The translations under genes and the position numbers were made by a program. This document shows positions 7,613 through 16,721 of a stretch of 38,949 nucleotides of DNA, in pieces (positions within the stretch are counted from its first letter, which is position 1; each line of letters opens with the position of its first letter). The notes under the pieces were generated by a model. The model was not told where the DNA came from, did no database searches, and saw nothing but the letters and a program-made list of their open reading frames with translations. Location: contig CAMSTY010000033.1 in the NCBI GenBank assembly GCA_947063875.1, positions 1-38,949 on the forward strand, written 5' to 3'. The DNA is from an uncultured bacterium (GTDB lineage Bacteria > Bacillota > Clostridia > Lachnospirales > Lachnospiraceae).

Positions 7613-10600
7613 GTGAAGAGAGGATCAATAAGGATTAGGGAAGCGGCCGCCCTGATGATGGCAATTGCTTTGGCGGGTTCTCCCGTCTGCTCTGTGACTG
7701 CGTTCGGAGAACCGGAGGCAGGGGAAGTGGCGAGGGTCTGGGATTTTGAGGATGGGACGCAGGGCTGGGTATATGATGACAGCTGGTCCGGAGACAGCTA
7801 CAAGGGCGGCGGGAGCTGCGAATATGACGAGGAAAAGGGGATGCTGCGGCTGAACCTGGACTATTCTTTGAATACGGATAACAGTTACAGCCAGACGGGA
7901 ATCTGCCTAGCAGAGGAGGAAGGGATCGACTATTCTTCCTACAAGACACTGAATTTTGACCTTTATTATGACCCGGCGGCATTTTCTACGGGCCAGCTGG
8001 TGGTGAAGGCATTTTCCGATAATATTTTTGGAGAACAAAGCTGCAGGGTCATGGAGGCGCCTGCGGAGGATGTGGATGGATGGAAACTGGTGAATCTGTC
8101 CCTGAATTGTGATGAGAAATATACCCAGAGAGAGAAGCCGGGAAAGCTGATGCTTCTGATTGTGGGAGAATATACGGATTACCATGGATATGTGTGGTTG
8201 GATAATATCACACTGAGTAATGTGAAAAGAGAAAAATTTCTGAAGGAAAGCACGGTTTTGGTGAAGACGGAGACGGTGATTTCCGGCAGTGAAGGAGCGT
8301 TGTCAGTGAACGGGAAATCTTTTGACTATGCAAAAGAGGTGAAGCTGGCAGACCCGAAGGCGGATGCTTCGACGGTTGCGCTCTATCAATATTTGAAAGC
8401 GGTGGGGGAATCGGATGCCACCCTTTACGGGCATATGGAGGACATGGTGCTGAAAGCCGGGGCGGCAGATTTGTCGGATTCTGATACGGAGGATGTGACA
8501 GGGTCTTTGGCGGCGGTTGTGGGAATGGACTGCGGCGGGTTGTTTGGCGGGTTTGCCAGCAAGTATAATGAAAGGCACCCGGAGGCAAATATCCCGGATA
8601 CCAATGAGGGGAACATCAGGGCGGCGGCTCTGTTCAGCAACGAGGCCATTGACCGGGGGGCTATCGTTACCCTGTCGAGCCATATGCCGAACTTTTCGGA
8701 AGCCGTGAAGCTGGAAGGGAATTTTTCTCACAGCTATGACGGGTTTGATTTTACTGCGGCGGATTCCTATGTGCTGACCGGGAATTGCGCGAACCAGATT
8801 TTGCCGGGCGGGGCATTTAACGAGGCCTACCGCGCCCATCTGGATGTGATTGCAGATTATGTAAAGCAGGTTAAGGGGCCGGTGCTGTTCCGGCCGCTTC
8901 ATGAGAACACAGGAAGCTGGTTCTGGTGGGGCAAGGCGTTTTGTGATGCGGAAACCTACAAAAGTAATTACAAATATACGGTTGAATATTTGCGGGATGA
9001 GAAGGATGTCCATAATCTGTTATATCTCTATGGGCCAGGTTCGGAGGCGGCAAGCCTGGAGGAGTATGAGGAACGGTATCCGGGTGACGAGTATGTAGAC
9101 CTGGTAGGATTTGACACTTATGACAATAATCCGGCGCCGGATTCGGAAGGATATACCTTCCGGCAGAGTTTTGAAAATACCATAAAGCTGACGGATGCTT
9201 TTGCAAAGGAGCATAAAAAGCTGATGGCGGTGACGGAGACGGGGATGTCGCCCATGAAGGCGGGGGGAATCCCGGAAACGGGGAACCGGAGGCCGGAGTG
9301 GTATACGGAAGTCCTGGATATTATGACGAAACCAGAGTATGATTGCTGTTATTTTATGCTGTGGTCCAATTATGCCAGAAGCGGCGGGTATTATTCTCCC
9401 TTTGTGACGGAGAAAAGGGAGGGCGGCAAACTGTTTGGGCATGAATTGCTGGATTCTTTTATTTCCATGTACAATGATGAGAAAAGCATATTTGCGAAGG
9501 ATCAGGCGGGAGTGATGAAGGATATCCTTGCCGGAAGGCTGGCGGAAGCAGACAGCCTGCTTTACGGAAGGGTGACGGGTTATATCACCAGCCCGGTGGC
9601 CGGAGAGAGAATCCTGGAAGAGCAGGTCTTAATGGCAAATCTGAACCAGGAGGCGTCCAATGTGGAGTTCCGGCTGGAGGGCAGCGGAGAATCGGCTGTT
9701 ATCGCGGCAGATGTGGCCGGGAAAAAGGCGGAAGCCGTTTTGGATGAGAATGCCCTGGCAAAGCTGGGGGAGGTGGCAGACGGAAAGATCGGGTTGTATG
9801 CAGACGGCGAGAAGCTGCAGGAAATCCGCCTGATCTTCAATATTGCCCCCAGACCGGAGGACCCGCTTCTGGTTGACGATTTTGAAGCTTATGCAGGATT
9901 GATGAATCTTTTGCTGGACAGCTGGAGCAGCAATAAGGATGGCGGTTGCGAACTGAGCATCAGCCTGTCAGATGAGTGGAAACATGATGGGGAATATGCC
10001 CTGAAGTTTGATTACATGGAAACCAGCAACGGCTGGGCAGGCTGTGAATTCCCCAAGGAAGCGGACTGGTCGGATTGTGATGCCCTGCAGTTTTGGGTGA
10101 AGCCGGACGGAAACAATCAGAAGACGGTGGTGCAGATCAGCACGGCCAGCGGCGGTTCCTATGAAGCGTATCTGCAGGAGTATCCGGAGTATGCGTCCAC
10201 CACGGACCCGATGCTGGTTACTATGCCTTTTGGAGAATTTCAGGATAAGAACGGGAAAGGGAAGCTGACATCAGAAGCGGCAGCAGATATCTCCGGATTC
10301 GGACTGTGGGTCAATGCGATCGGGGATTCACCGGCTATCGACGAGAACGGCGAGGTTCGCGGTGTTCTGTATTATGATGATATTAAGGTGGTGGCATCCC
10401 AAAAGACAGCGCCGGAGTTTGAGATCACGGAACATGTAGGCGGAGAAGCTGATGCGGCGGACAATAAGAGCGCGGACGGCGGCGGGGCAAATGGCGCAGG
10501 TACGGCAGAGAGGGAGGAGGCAGCGGTAACGGCAGGAAATATTTCCTGGACGATGTATTTCGTACCGGCCGTTTCCGGACTGATTGCCCTGGTGGCTGTG

Positions 10601-10639
10601 GGCTGCATGGCTGTGCTGGCGGTGAAGAAGAGAGGATAG
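7613..10639 (+). CDS. Secreted membrane-anchored GH26 beta-mannanase with carbohydrate-binding modules
   Basis: An endo-beta-1,4-mannanase that would cut mannan or galactomannan at the cell surface. The start chosen is the GTG at 7613, with TGGAGG nine bases upstream. It gives 1008 residues beginning with a signal peptide (about 1-31); the longer open frame has no signal at its start. Order: N-terminal jelly-roll module resembling a CBM27-type mannan-binding domain (about 40-205), GH26 catalytic domain (about 255-630) with acid/base Glu431 in RPLHENTGSWFWWG and nucleophile Glu542 in VTETG, an Ig-like linker domain (about 650-745), a second CBM23/CBM11-like module (about 753-925), a Ser/Ala/Gly-rich spacer, and a C-terminal hydrophobic helix with a KKRG stop (about 975-1008). 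There is no LPXTG sorting signal, so anchoring is by the membrane helix. Module family names are judged by eye. Confidence 0.9.
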   Translation: MKRGSIRIREAAALMMAIALAGSPVCSVTAFGEPEAGEVARVWDFEDGTQGWVYDDSWSGDSYKGGGSCEYDEEKGMLRLNLDYSLNTDNSYSQTGICLAEEEGIDYSSYKTLNFDLYYDPAAFSTGQLVVKAFSDNIFGEQSCRVMEAPAEDVDGWKLVNLSLNCDEKYTQREKPGKLMLLIVGEYTDYHGYVWLDNITLSNVKREKFLKESTVLVKTETVISGSEGALSVNGKSFDYAKEVKLADPKADASTVALYQYLKAVGESDATLYGHMEDMVLKAGAADLSDSDTEDVTGSLAAVVGMDCGGLFGGFASKYNERHPEANIPDTNEGNIRAAALFSNEAIDRGAIVTLSSHMPNFSEAVKLEGNFSHSYDGFDFTAADSYVLTGNCANQILPGGAFNEAYRAHLDVIADYVKQVKGPVLFRPLHENTGSWFWWGKAFCDAETYKSNYKYTVEYLRDEKDVHNLLYLYGPGSEAASLEEYEERYPGDEYVDLVGFDTYDNNPAPDSEGYTFRQSFENTIKLTDAFAKEHKKLMAVTETGMSPMKAGGIPETGNRRPEWYTEVLDIMTKPEYDCCYFMLWSNYARSGGYYSPFVTEKREGGKLFGHELLDSFISMYNDEKSIFAKDQAGVMKDILAGRLAEADSLLYGRVTGYITSPVAGERILEEQVLMANLNQEASNVEFRLEGSGESAVIAADVAGKKAEAVLDENALAKLGEVADGKIGLYADGEKLQEIRLIFNIAPRPEDPLLVDDFEAYAGLMNLLLDSWSSNKDGGCELSISLSDEWKHDGEYALKFDYMETSNGWAGCEFPKEADWSDCDALQFWVKPDGNNQKTVVQISTASGGSYEAYLQEYPEYASTTDPMLVTMPFGEFQDKNGKGKLTSEAAADISGFGLWVNAIGDSPAIDENGEVRGVLYYDDIKVVASQKTAPEFEITEHVGGEADAADNKSADGGGANGAGTAEREEAAVTAGNISWTMYFVPAVSGLIALVAVGCMAVLAVKKRG

Positions 10640-10669
10640 GAAGCAGGAATAGAAGGGGAGGGAAGGAAT

Positions 10670-13600
10670 ATGAAGCATATTGCGAAACTTTGGGAAAATA
10701 TGCTGGCAAAGAGAGCTTTATCGATGGCGCTTTGCTTGGCTTTGGCAGTTACCTCCGGAGGAGTATGTATCGCGTCTACCAATAACCTGGTCCAGGAAAC
10801 CCGGGCAGCCGGAGGGGAGGAAAGCCAGCCGGAAAGTGAAGCAGAGACCGAAGCGGTTCGGGAAGAGGCTGGGACATCGCCGGAATCCGTGGAAATGGAA
10901 GGGGAGGTTCTGGAAGATGATACAAAGGCTGAGGAACCGGAGGATACCCGGTGCATTCATGAGTTTACTGCGGCATGGGTGGGTTATGAGTGCAAATTGA
11001 CGGATTTTGTGGATGGCTATGAGCCGGGGGATGAAGTAAGGATTTCCGTGTCCTTCAATAAAGCCGTTACCAGCCAGATCGGATTGTACATTGACGGTGT
11101 ATGGAATTCATTCCGCGGCGAGGGAAAGAAAAGAAACATTACCCTGGTGCCGGACAGTGATTATCTGAATATTCAGATTTCCGATCTGAAAGGCCAGGCA
11201 AGCGTGAACCTGACGGAGATTTCCGCGGAGATTGTCCGCAAGGGCGAGGCGGATACGGGAAGCTATCTGCACAAATTTACCGGGCTGTGGCAGGGATTTG
11301 AGACAAAATTTTCGGATTTTAATCCGGATTATGAGCCTGGGGATGAGGTCCGGGTGACAGTAAATTACAGCAAATATGTGTCCAGCCAGCTGGGGATGAA
11401 CATCGGCGGAGAGTGGAGCACCCTGACCGGGGACGGCAAGGAACTGATCAAGGACATGACGCCGGACAATGATTATCTGAATATCCAGATTACGGATATG
11501 TGGGCGAATTATAAGGTTGGGATCATCTCCATAAGCGTGGATATTCTGAAGAAAGGGCCTGGCGTGTCGGGATTTGGCGGCGGAGGCGGCCGCCTGGCGG
11601 CTACCCAATATAAGGAGCCGGGGGACTATGTATTATTTTCCGGGGAGGCCAACGGCAAATATGAGACGAATGACGGATGGATTCTGGACTGTGCAGATAC
11701 AGACTGGATCACTTTGAGGTATTCCTGTGCGCCGGAGCATGAGAACTGGGGCGTCCTGGGCTGGGGCGCCACGGTGGACGGCGAGTGGGTAGACGGGCCG
11801 GGGTATAGTGCAGACAGTTCCGATTCCACCAGGGAGGTCACTCAGACCTTCAGTGTAAAGTACCTGCGGAAAATGATGAAGATTACGCCGGAGAGCAATG
11901 TGAGTTATCTGAACCTGGGTTCCTATAGTGACGGGCAGATCGAGGAACTGACGCTGCATGTGGGGTCGGAGATTCCCAGGGAGAGATCTTTATTTAAGGA
12001 CGGGGCGCCCAACCAGGCGTGGAATTGTACGGATATCGAACGGATCTTGGATGCGCCGGATGAAAAATACCTCTGTGTTCAGTACCGCTGCGCCGTGTCG
12101 GATTTTAACGGCTGGACGATTCTTAATTGGGGCGCTTCGGTGAACGGAGAGTGGAGGAACGGGAAAAGCTACAAGGCTTCCTACAAGGAGGCAACCAGAG
12201 ATAAATTTACCAGTATGCGGATGGATTCGTTCCGGAATATGCTGCATTTGAGCTGGGATGTAAAGGTAGACTCTATTCAGCTGGCGGCTTATAATGACGC
12301 ACAGATTCTGGATATCTGGATCAGTGATGATAAAGTAGAAGATCCGGGAGAAGAGAAGAAAGAGCGGGAAGTGAGGGAGGGTTCCTATCACTCTTCCAAT
12401 ACCGGCGCCTATAATCAGATCCTGAGACAGCCGGGTGCCGAATATGTGCAGAACCTCACCCTTAAGGGCTGGGAATGGGGGGATTTGAAGGGAGCTCAGC
12501 AAATAATCCGCAGCCTGAAGAAAAACACATATCTGATAGTGGAATTTGAGGCAGAGGAAGGAGAGGAGCCAAACCTGCAGTTCAGCATGGCAGACGGAAA
12601 GCAGCAGGGAGTGACCCCTGTCTACATATCCGGCAATCAGGCGCTGTTTTCCTACGAGGATATCCAGGATTTCCTGCCAAGTTATCTGATTCCGCAGGAG
12701 GTCAGCAACCTGCAAATCAGTGCGGGGGAGAGCGGGATGACCATAAAAAGCGTGAAGGTGATTGCGTATGAAACAGAACTGGATGAAGATCCGATCGGAG
12801 TGCTGACCAGTTCCTGGAGCGGTTTTGGAACGCAGATCAGCAAGTGGCATTCGGATTATGAGCCGGGAAAGGATACGGTAAAGGTAACGGTAACCTTTGA
12901 CAAACCTGCACCGGGATCAATTGCCTTCAATATGGGAGGAGCCTGGAATAACGGCAGCTCCATGAATTCAACAACCATCACCCGTACGGCGAAGCCGGAT
13001 GATGATTATTTGGGCATTCAGTTGGGAGAGATGCCGAAGGGCAAGAGCTATGTGCTGATCAAGGATATCAAGGTTGAGATTGTAGGAAAGATTAATTTCA
13101 ATGAATTGGTGGAGGTGGAAGGAAGCCGAAGCGCCGGTATGCTGGCTTCGACAAAAAAGGAAGCGGCAACGGCTGTCCTAAGTGACGAAGAGATCAAAAA
13201 AGGAACGAAGGTGATTTTTGAACTGAAAAATTCTTCTCTGTCGGCAAAAGAACAGGCGGAGGTAAAGGCTCTGTTTGGCAGCCAGGCAGACAAGATAAGC
13301 ACCGGAAAGGCTGTGGATATTAACGTTTACAAAGAGGATGACGGAAAACGGACGCAGATCACGCAGACGGATGATCCGGTGAAATTTAAAATGTCAGTGC
13401 CGGATGAATTGCAGGGCAAAGGGTATGATTTTGCCGTAGTGGAGAATCATGGCAGAGAACGGATCAAACTGAAAGATTTGGATAGTAATCCGTCAACAAT
13501 TACCTTTGCCGTCAGTAAATTTTCAAAATTTGTAATTGTATATGGAGAAGAGGGATCTTTTGACGAACGGGTTCACACTTTCTATACGACCGGCGATTGG

Positions 13601-16099
13601 GAATTTGAATTAAAAAAATATTATCCGGATTATAACCCAAAAGAAGAAGTGACAATTAAAGCGGTCTTGAGTTCAGACGGATGGTTTAATGGCAGCTTTA
13701 AGGGAAATGCCGTAGATGGGTGGGTTCAGAAAGACTTTGAGAGCAATGGTGAAAACCGGGTGGAAGTAGAATGGACGGGATGCCCGTCTGGCGAAACGAT
13801 GCTGCTGAATGTCGGCTGGATATCTGGAAAAATTGTGAAGGTTGACAGACTGACGGTGGAGAAAAAAGCAGAGGAGCCATCCATTCACACCTATACTGCG
13901 GCAGGGGATTGGGAATTTAAATTATCAGATTATTGCGCAGGTTATAAACCGAAGGACAATGTGGAAATCAAGGCGACATTAAGTTCGGACGGGTGGTTTA
14001 ACGGCAGCCTTAAAGGCGATGCCGTGGAAGGCTGGGCGCAAAAGAATTTTGAAAGTAATAGTGAAAATCAGGTAGAGGTAGAGTGGGCGGGGTGTCCATC
14101 TGGCGAAACGATGCTGCTGAACGTGGGGTGGATATCCGGGAAAACCGTGAAGGTTGATAACCTGACGGTAGTAAAAAAATCTGCGGAACAGATCATACAT
14201 GAATTTACGGCCGAAGAGGACTGGGAGTTCACATTATCCGATTACTGTTCCGATTATAAACCGGAAGACGAGGTGGTAATCAAAGCGACTTTGAGTTCGG
14301 ACGCATGGTTCAACGGCAGCTTTAAGGGCAACGCTGTAGGCGGCTGGACACAGGAGGACTTCGAGAGTGATGGTGAAAACCGGGTGGAAGTGGAGTGGAT
14401 AGGGCGCCCGTCCGGAGGGACCATGCTTCTGAGAGTGGGGTGGCTGAACGGGAAGAAAGTAAATGTTGATCAACTGACGGTTACAAAAAAATCGGCAGGA
14501 CAGATAATTCATAGTTTCACTCAGACGGGCAGTTATGAATTGACTCTGAAGAAGTATTGCCCGGATTATGAAGAACGGGATACTGTGCTGGTGACTGTGG
14601 ATTTGAGTTCCGATCAGGGATTTGGAGGAATCCTGGAAGGGAATGTCCATAAGGCGGCCGATCCTGGATATGAGTGGGCAAAAGCAAATCAGGGGAATAA
14701 ATTTGAAGCTTCCATGAATCAGGGGAAATACAGATCCACTTTCACATGGACCGTAAGGCCTAGCGGCAGCAGCATCAATGTGAGCATCTGGAATATGGAC
14801 AGCGGCTCTACAGGCGTTGACATCAATAAAATTTCCGTGGTGAAAGTAGCGACGCCCTGTGACATTCCCAATCAGAAAAATGCGGAAGACGGCTATGATT
14901 CCTATCCGTTGGATCTGAAGGAGTATTTAAGCAGCATTGAAATAGGGAAAACCGAAATAAATGTCACGGTGGAATTAACCTCCAATAGTTACTTTAATGG
15001 CGTTCTGGGAGGAAATGCAGTCGATGATAGCAGTGAGGACGGCTATAGCTGGAAGCAATCAGATAGTTTTGAAGCAGCGTCATCCGGCGGTGTATATAAA
15101 GCGGCCGCTACATGGACCGGAGTACCCAGTGGCGACAGCGTCAATGTGAATATCTGGTGGATGAATAAGGATTCACAAGGAGTGAATGTGGAAAGGGTGG
15201 CCGTGACCGCGATAAAATCCTTCGATGGCATTATTCAATCGGAAGACTATGTTTATATGTTTACCGAGCCGGAAACCATTATTTTGGAACTGGCAGATTA
15301 TTATGACGAATATGAAGAAGGCCAGGGTGTGGCAGTAGAACTGAATCTGTTCTCGAACGGGAACTTCTACGCCATGGTAGAAGATGCCGATTATGTGACG
15401 GCTGTGATTTCGGACCAGGCATCCAAGGATGATAAGGCAGAGGAAGGCTTGCTTACAGCAACCGCTTCCAATGCAGAACCAGCAGTCGCGACGGCTTCCA
15501 ACGCTATGCCCGCCGAAACGAAAACAAAGACGAAAACAAAGACGAGAACAAAGGCGGAAGCAGCAAAGGCGACCCCTTCCAATGCAACTCCGGCAGAAGC
15601 GACCCCTTCCAATGCAACTCCGGCAGAAGCGACCGCTGTTTCCGGAGATTCGTCAACAAGGACGAGTAAGGCTGTAGCTTATGAGAGCGATGAAGATGGT
15701 ATTTTGACGGTTGTGTGGTTTGGAAATCCACAGTCGGGAAGCATTGCGGTGACGATTCTGGATATGGACGGAACACAGGTGAATATTGATACGATCGATG
15801 TGGAGGAAAAGGCGGGAGCAGTATCGGTCAAGGCGGTAGCCGCCTCGGCAGCAAACGATATGGCATCTGAGAATTCAAAGGAGAAAGGGGATTTTGCAGA
15901 ACCGGAGCCGGCGAAAAAGGAGGAAGAACTGACAGGATGTCCGGATGATGTGAAAAAGGAGGAAGAAGAATGGGAAGAACCGGAAAAAGAGACAGATGAG
16001 GAGCCGGACAAAGAAGAAATGTGGCCGGAATTGGACGATGCTTATGTGAATGAAGCTGACGAACCAGATCCGGATCTGGAAGAAAGGCTGCTGTCGTGA
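10670..16099 (+). CDS. Giant secreted multi-module protein of the mannan locus, no catalytic domain recognised
   Basis: 1809 residues, function unknown. A signal peptide (about 1-47) is followed by an acidic linker. Then come modules that start [IL]H-x-[FY]-T and carry a DY-x-P-x-D signature: three of type A (about 96-190, 200-297, 709-805), two Trp-rich type C (319-435, 440-556), a related single module (about 575-705), an Ig-like domain ending FSKFVIVYGEEG (about 806-965), and six of type B (starts near 968, 1072, 1176, 1280, 1398, 1527). The last is interrupted by a low-complexity SNA-x-P / Lys-Thr insert (about 1595-1660). The tail (about 1720-1809) is very acidic, and no LPXTG, cohesin, dockerin or SLH motif was seen. 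The modules look like beta-sandwich carbohydrate-binding domains with exposed Trp. It starts 30 bases after the mannanase with a strong GGGAGGGAAGGA site, so it is co-expressed. The likely role is polysaccharide capture or scaffolding at the surface; this is inference. Confidence 0.85.
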   Translation: MKHIAKLWENMLAKRALSMALCLALAVTSGGVCIASTNNLVQETRAAGGEESQPESEAETEAVREEAGTSPESVEMEGEVLEDDTKAEEPEDTRCIHEFTAAWVGYECKLTDFVDGYEPGDEVRISVSFNKAVTSQIGLYIDGVWNSFRGEGKKRNITLVPDSDYLNIQISDLKGQASVNLTEISAEIVRKGEADTGSYLHKFTGLWQGFETKFSDFNPDYEPGDEVRVTVNYSKYVSSQLGMNIGGEWSTLTGDGKELIKDMTPDNDYLNIQITDMWANYKVGIISISVDILKKGPGVSGFGGGGGRLAATQYKEPGDYVLFSGEANGKYETNDGWILDCADTDWITLRYSCAPEHENWGVLGWGATVDGEWVDGPGYSADSSDSTREVTQTFSVKYLRKMMKITPESNVSYLNLGSYSDGQIEELTLHVGSEIPRERSLFKDGAPNQAWNCTDIERILDAPDEKYLCVQYRCAVSDFNGWTILNWGASVNGEWRNGKSYKASYKEATRDKFTSMRMDSFRNMLHLSWDVKVDSIQLAAYNDAQILDIWISDDKVEDPGEEKKEREVREGSYHSSNTGAYNQILRQPGAEYVQNLTLKGWEWGDLKGAQQIIRSLKKNTYLIVEFEAEEGEEPNLQFSMADGKQQGVTPVYISGNQALFSYEDIQDFLPSYLIPQEVSNLQISAGESGMTIKSVKVIAYETELDEDPIGVLTSSWSGFGTQISKWHSDYEPGKDTVKVTVTFDKPAPGSIAFNMGGAWNNGSSMNSTTITRTAKPDDDYLGIQLGEMPKGKSYVLIKDIKVEIVGKINFNELVEVEGSRSAGMLASTKKEAATAVLSDEEIKKGTKVIFELKNSSLSAKEQAEVKALFGSQADKISTGKAVDINVYKEDDGKRTQITQTDDPVKFKMSVPDELQGKGYDFAVVENHGRERIKLKDLDSNPSTITFAVSKFSKFVIVYGEEGSFDERVHTFYTTGDWEFELKKYYPDYNPKEEVTIKAVLSSDGWFNGSFKGNAVDGWVQKDFESNGENRVEVEWTGCPSGETMLLNVGWISGKIVKVDRLTVEKKAEEPSIHTYTAAGDWEFKLSDYCAGYKPKDNVEIKATLSSDGWFNGSLKGDAVEGWAQKNFESNSENQVEVEWAGCPSGETMLLNVGWISGKTVKVDNLTVVKKSAEQIIHEFTAEEDWEFTLSDYCSDYKPEDEVVIKATLSSDAWFNGSFKGNAVGGWTQEDFESDGENRVEVEWIGRPSGGTMLLRVGWLNGKKVNVDQLTVTKKSAGQIIHSFTQTGSYELTLKKYCPDYEERDTVLVTVDLSSDQGFGGILEGNVHKAADPGYEWAKANQGNKFEASMNQGKYRSTFTWTVRPSGSSINVSIWNMDSGSTGVDINKISVVKVATPCDIPNQKNAEDGYDSYPLDLKEYLSSIEIGKTEINVTVELTSNSYFNGVLGGNAVDDSSEDGYSWKQSDSFEAASSGGVYKAAATWTGVPSGDSVNVNIWWMNKDSQGVNVERVAVTAIKSFDGIIQSEDYVYMFTEPETIILELADYYDEYEEGQGVAVELNLFSNGNFYAMVEDADYVTAVISDQASKDDKAEEGLLTATASNAEPAVATASNAMPAETKTKTKTKTRTKAEAAKATPSNATPAEATPSNATPAEATAVSGDSSTRTSKAVAYESDEDGILTVVWFGNPQSGSIAVTILDMDGTQVNIDTIDVEEKAGAVSVKAVAASAANDMASENSKEKGDFAEPEPAKKEEELTGCPDDVKKEEEEWEEPEKETDEEPDKEEMWPELDDAYVNEADEPDPDLEERLLS
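13571..14818 (+). repeat. Four tandem 312-bp module repeats inside the giant gene
   Basis: Modules begin at 13571, 13883, 14195 and 14507, exactly 312 bases (104 codons) apart. The first three encode near-identical protein (LSSDGWFNGS, FES-x-x-EN-x-VEVEW, PSG-x-TMLL-x-VGW) and remain similar at the DNA level, with many silent differences; the fourth is more diverged and longer. This indicates in-frame duplication followed by selection on the protein. Confidence 0.85.
15571..15630 (+). repeat. Two perfect 30-bp tandem repeats encoding ATPSNATPAE
   Basis: Bases 15571-15600 and 15601-15630 are identical 30-base units, in frame in the giant gene. They are preceded by a shorter 12-base repeat (ACAAAGACGAAA-like, about 15527-15550) that encodes the alternating Lys-Thr stretch. 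Such units are prone to length change. Confidence 0.9.
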
Positions 16100-16162
16100 T
16101 AAATTCGGCCATCCGTCAGGAAAACCGACAGCCAGAAAACGGCCAGAAATAAATGAAAAAAT

Positions 16163-16226
16163 AACAGCAATATAGCCGGAAAATGGCAGGAATTTGTCGG
16201 CAGTCCGGATATATTGCTGTTTTTTT
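16163..16226 (+). terminator. Terminator of mannan unit 1
   Basis: AACAGCAATATA (16163-16174) pairs perfectly with TATATTGCTGTT (16210-16221). An inner GCCGGA/TCCGG stem is also possible, and a run of about seven T residues follows. It lies 64 bases after the giant gene and ends the transporter-mannanase unit. Confidence 0.85.
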
Positions 16227-16418
16227 AACCTTTTGAAGAGGGCGGATGGGATGATTTTAAGCATTAGAGAACGCTTCATCCTTGTTTTGCAAAGTGGTAT
16301 CGCAGGATGAACTAAAGATAAAGAAAATATAAATTAAATTTAATGTGAGGAAAAAGAAAGAGGGCTAAAGGAAAAGAGAAAAGAGAATTGGTGATAACAT
16401 CTATAAAATCCATATAAA
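16227..16418. other. AT-rich intergenic stretch with palindrome
   Basis: No gene is seen here. It contains the perfect 12-bp palindrome ATTAAATTTAAT (16333-16344), similar to the palindromes at 2788-2803 and 16530-16543. It is therefore a candidate distal repressor site about 150 bases upstream of the unit 2 promoter. Confidence 0.45.
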
Positions 16419-16498
16419 ATAGTGTAAGATTAACAAAAATATGAAATTACTTTATTTTTCTATTGAAATTAAGCTAAATTAATACTATAATTAAACTA
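16419..16498 (+). promoter_or_regulatory. Mannan promoter module 2
   Basis: TTGAAA (16463-16468), 17 bases, then TATAAT (16486-16491). ATAGTGT lies at 16419-16425, 44 bases before the -35 box, followed by TTAACAAAAATA. The element matches module 1 at 4144-4222 along most of its length, including TTTTCTATTGAAATTAA before and into the spacer. It drives the alpha-galactosidase to mutase unit, with a leader of about 220 bases. Confidence 0.8.
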
Positions 16499-16529
16499 AA
16501 GAGAAGGGGCCATTCTCATTAGATATGTG

Positions 16530-16543
16530 AATTAAATTTAATT
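16530..16543. promoter_or_regulatory. Palindromic operator candidate in the unit 2 leader
   Basis: AATTAAATTTAATT is a perfect 14-bp palindrome about 32 bases after the predicted transcription start, a place where a bound repressor could block elongation. It shares its core with 16333-16344 and is related to the palindrome in the lacI-type promoter. The rest of the leader (16544-16721) contains a TAAGATCTTA palindrome (16645-16654) and no gene. Confidence 0.45.
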
Positions 16544-16721
16544 TATTAAAGCATCGTTTAAGAACGGATAAAGTATATTTAATTATGCTGGGGAAGGTGG
16601 ATGCGGTTTCAAGGAATGATGGATGAGAGGATGAGGGCGTGATCTAAGATCTTATGAAATAGATTATGGGTTTTCGCCAGGATTGTCTCTGAGAAAAACA
16701 GAGGTCAGGAGGACATTGGGA

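Noticed and set aside
15520-15640. CRISPR-like or minisatellite array
   Set aside because: The repeats are in frame, encode a low-complexity linker and have no spacers.
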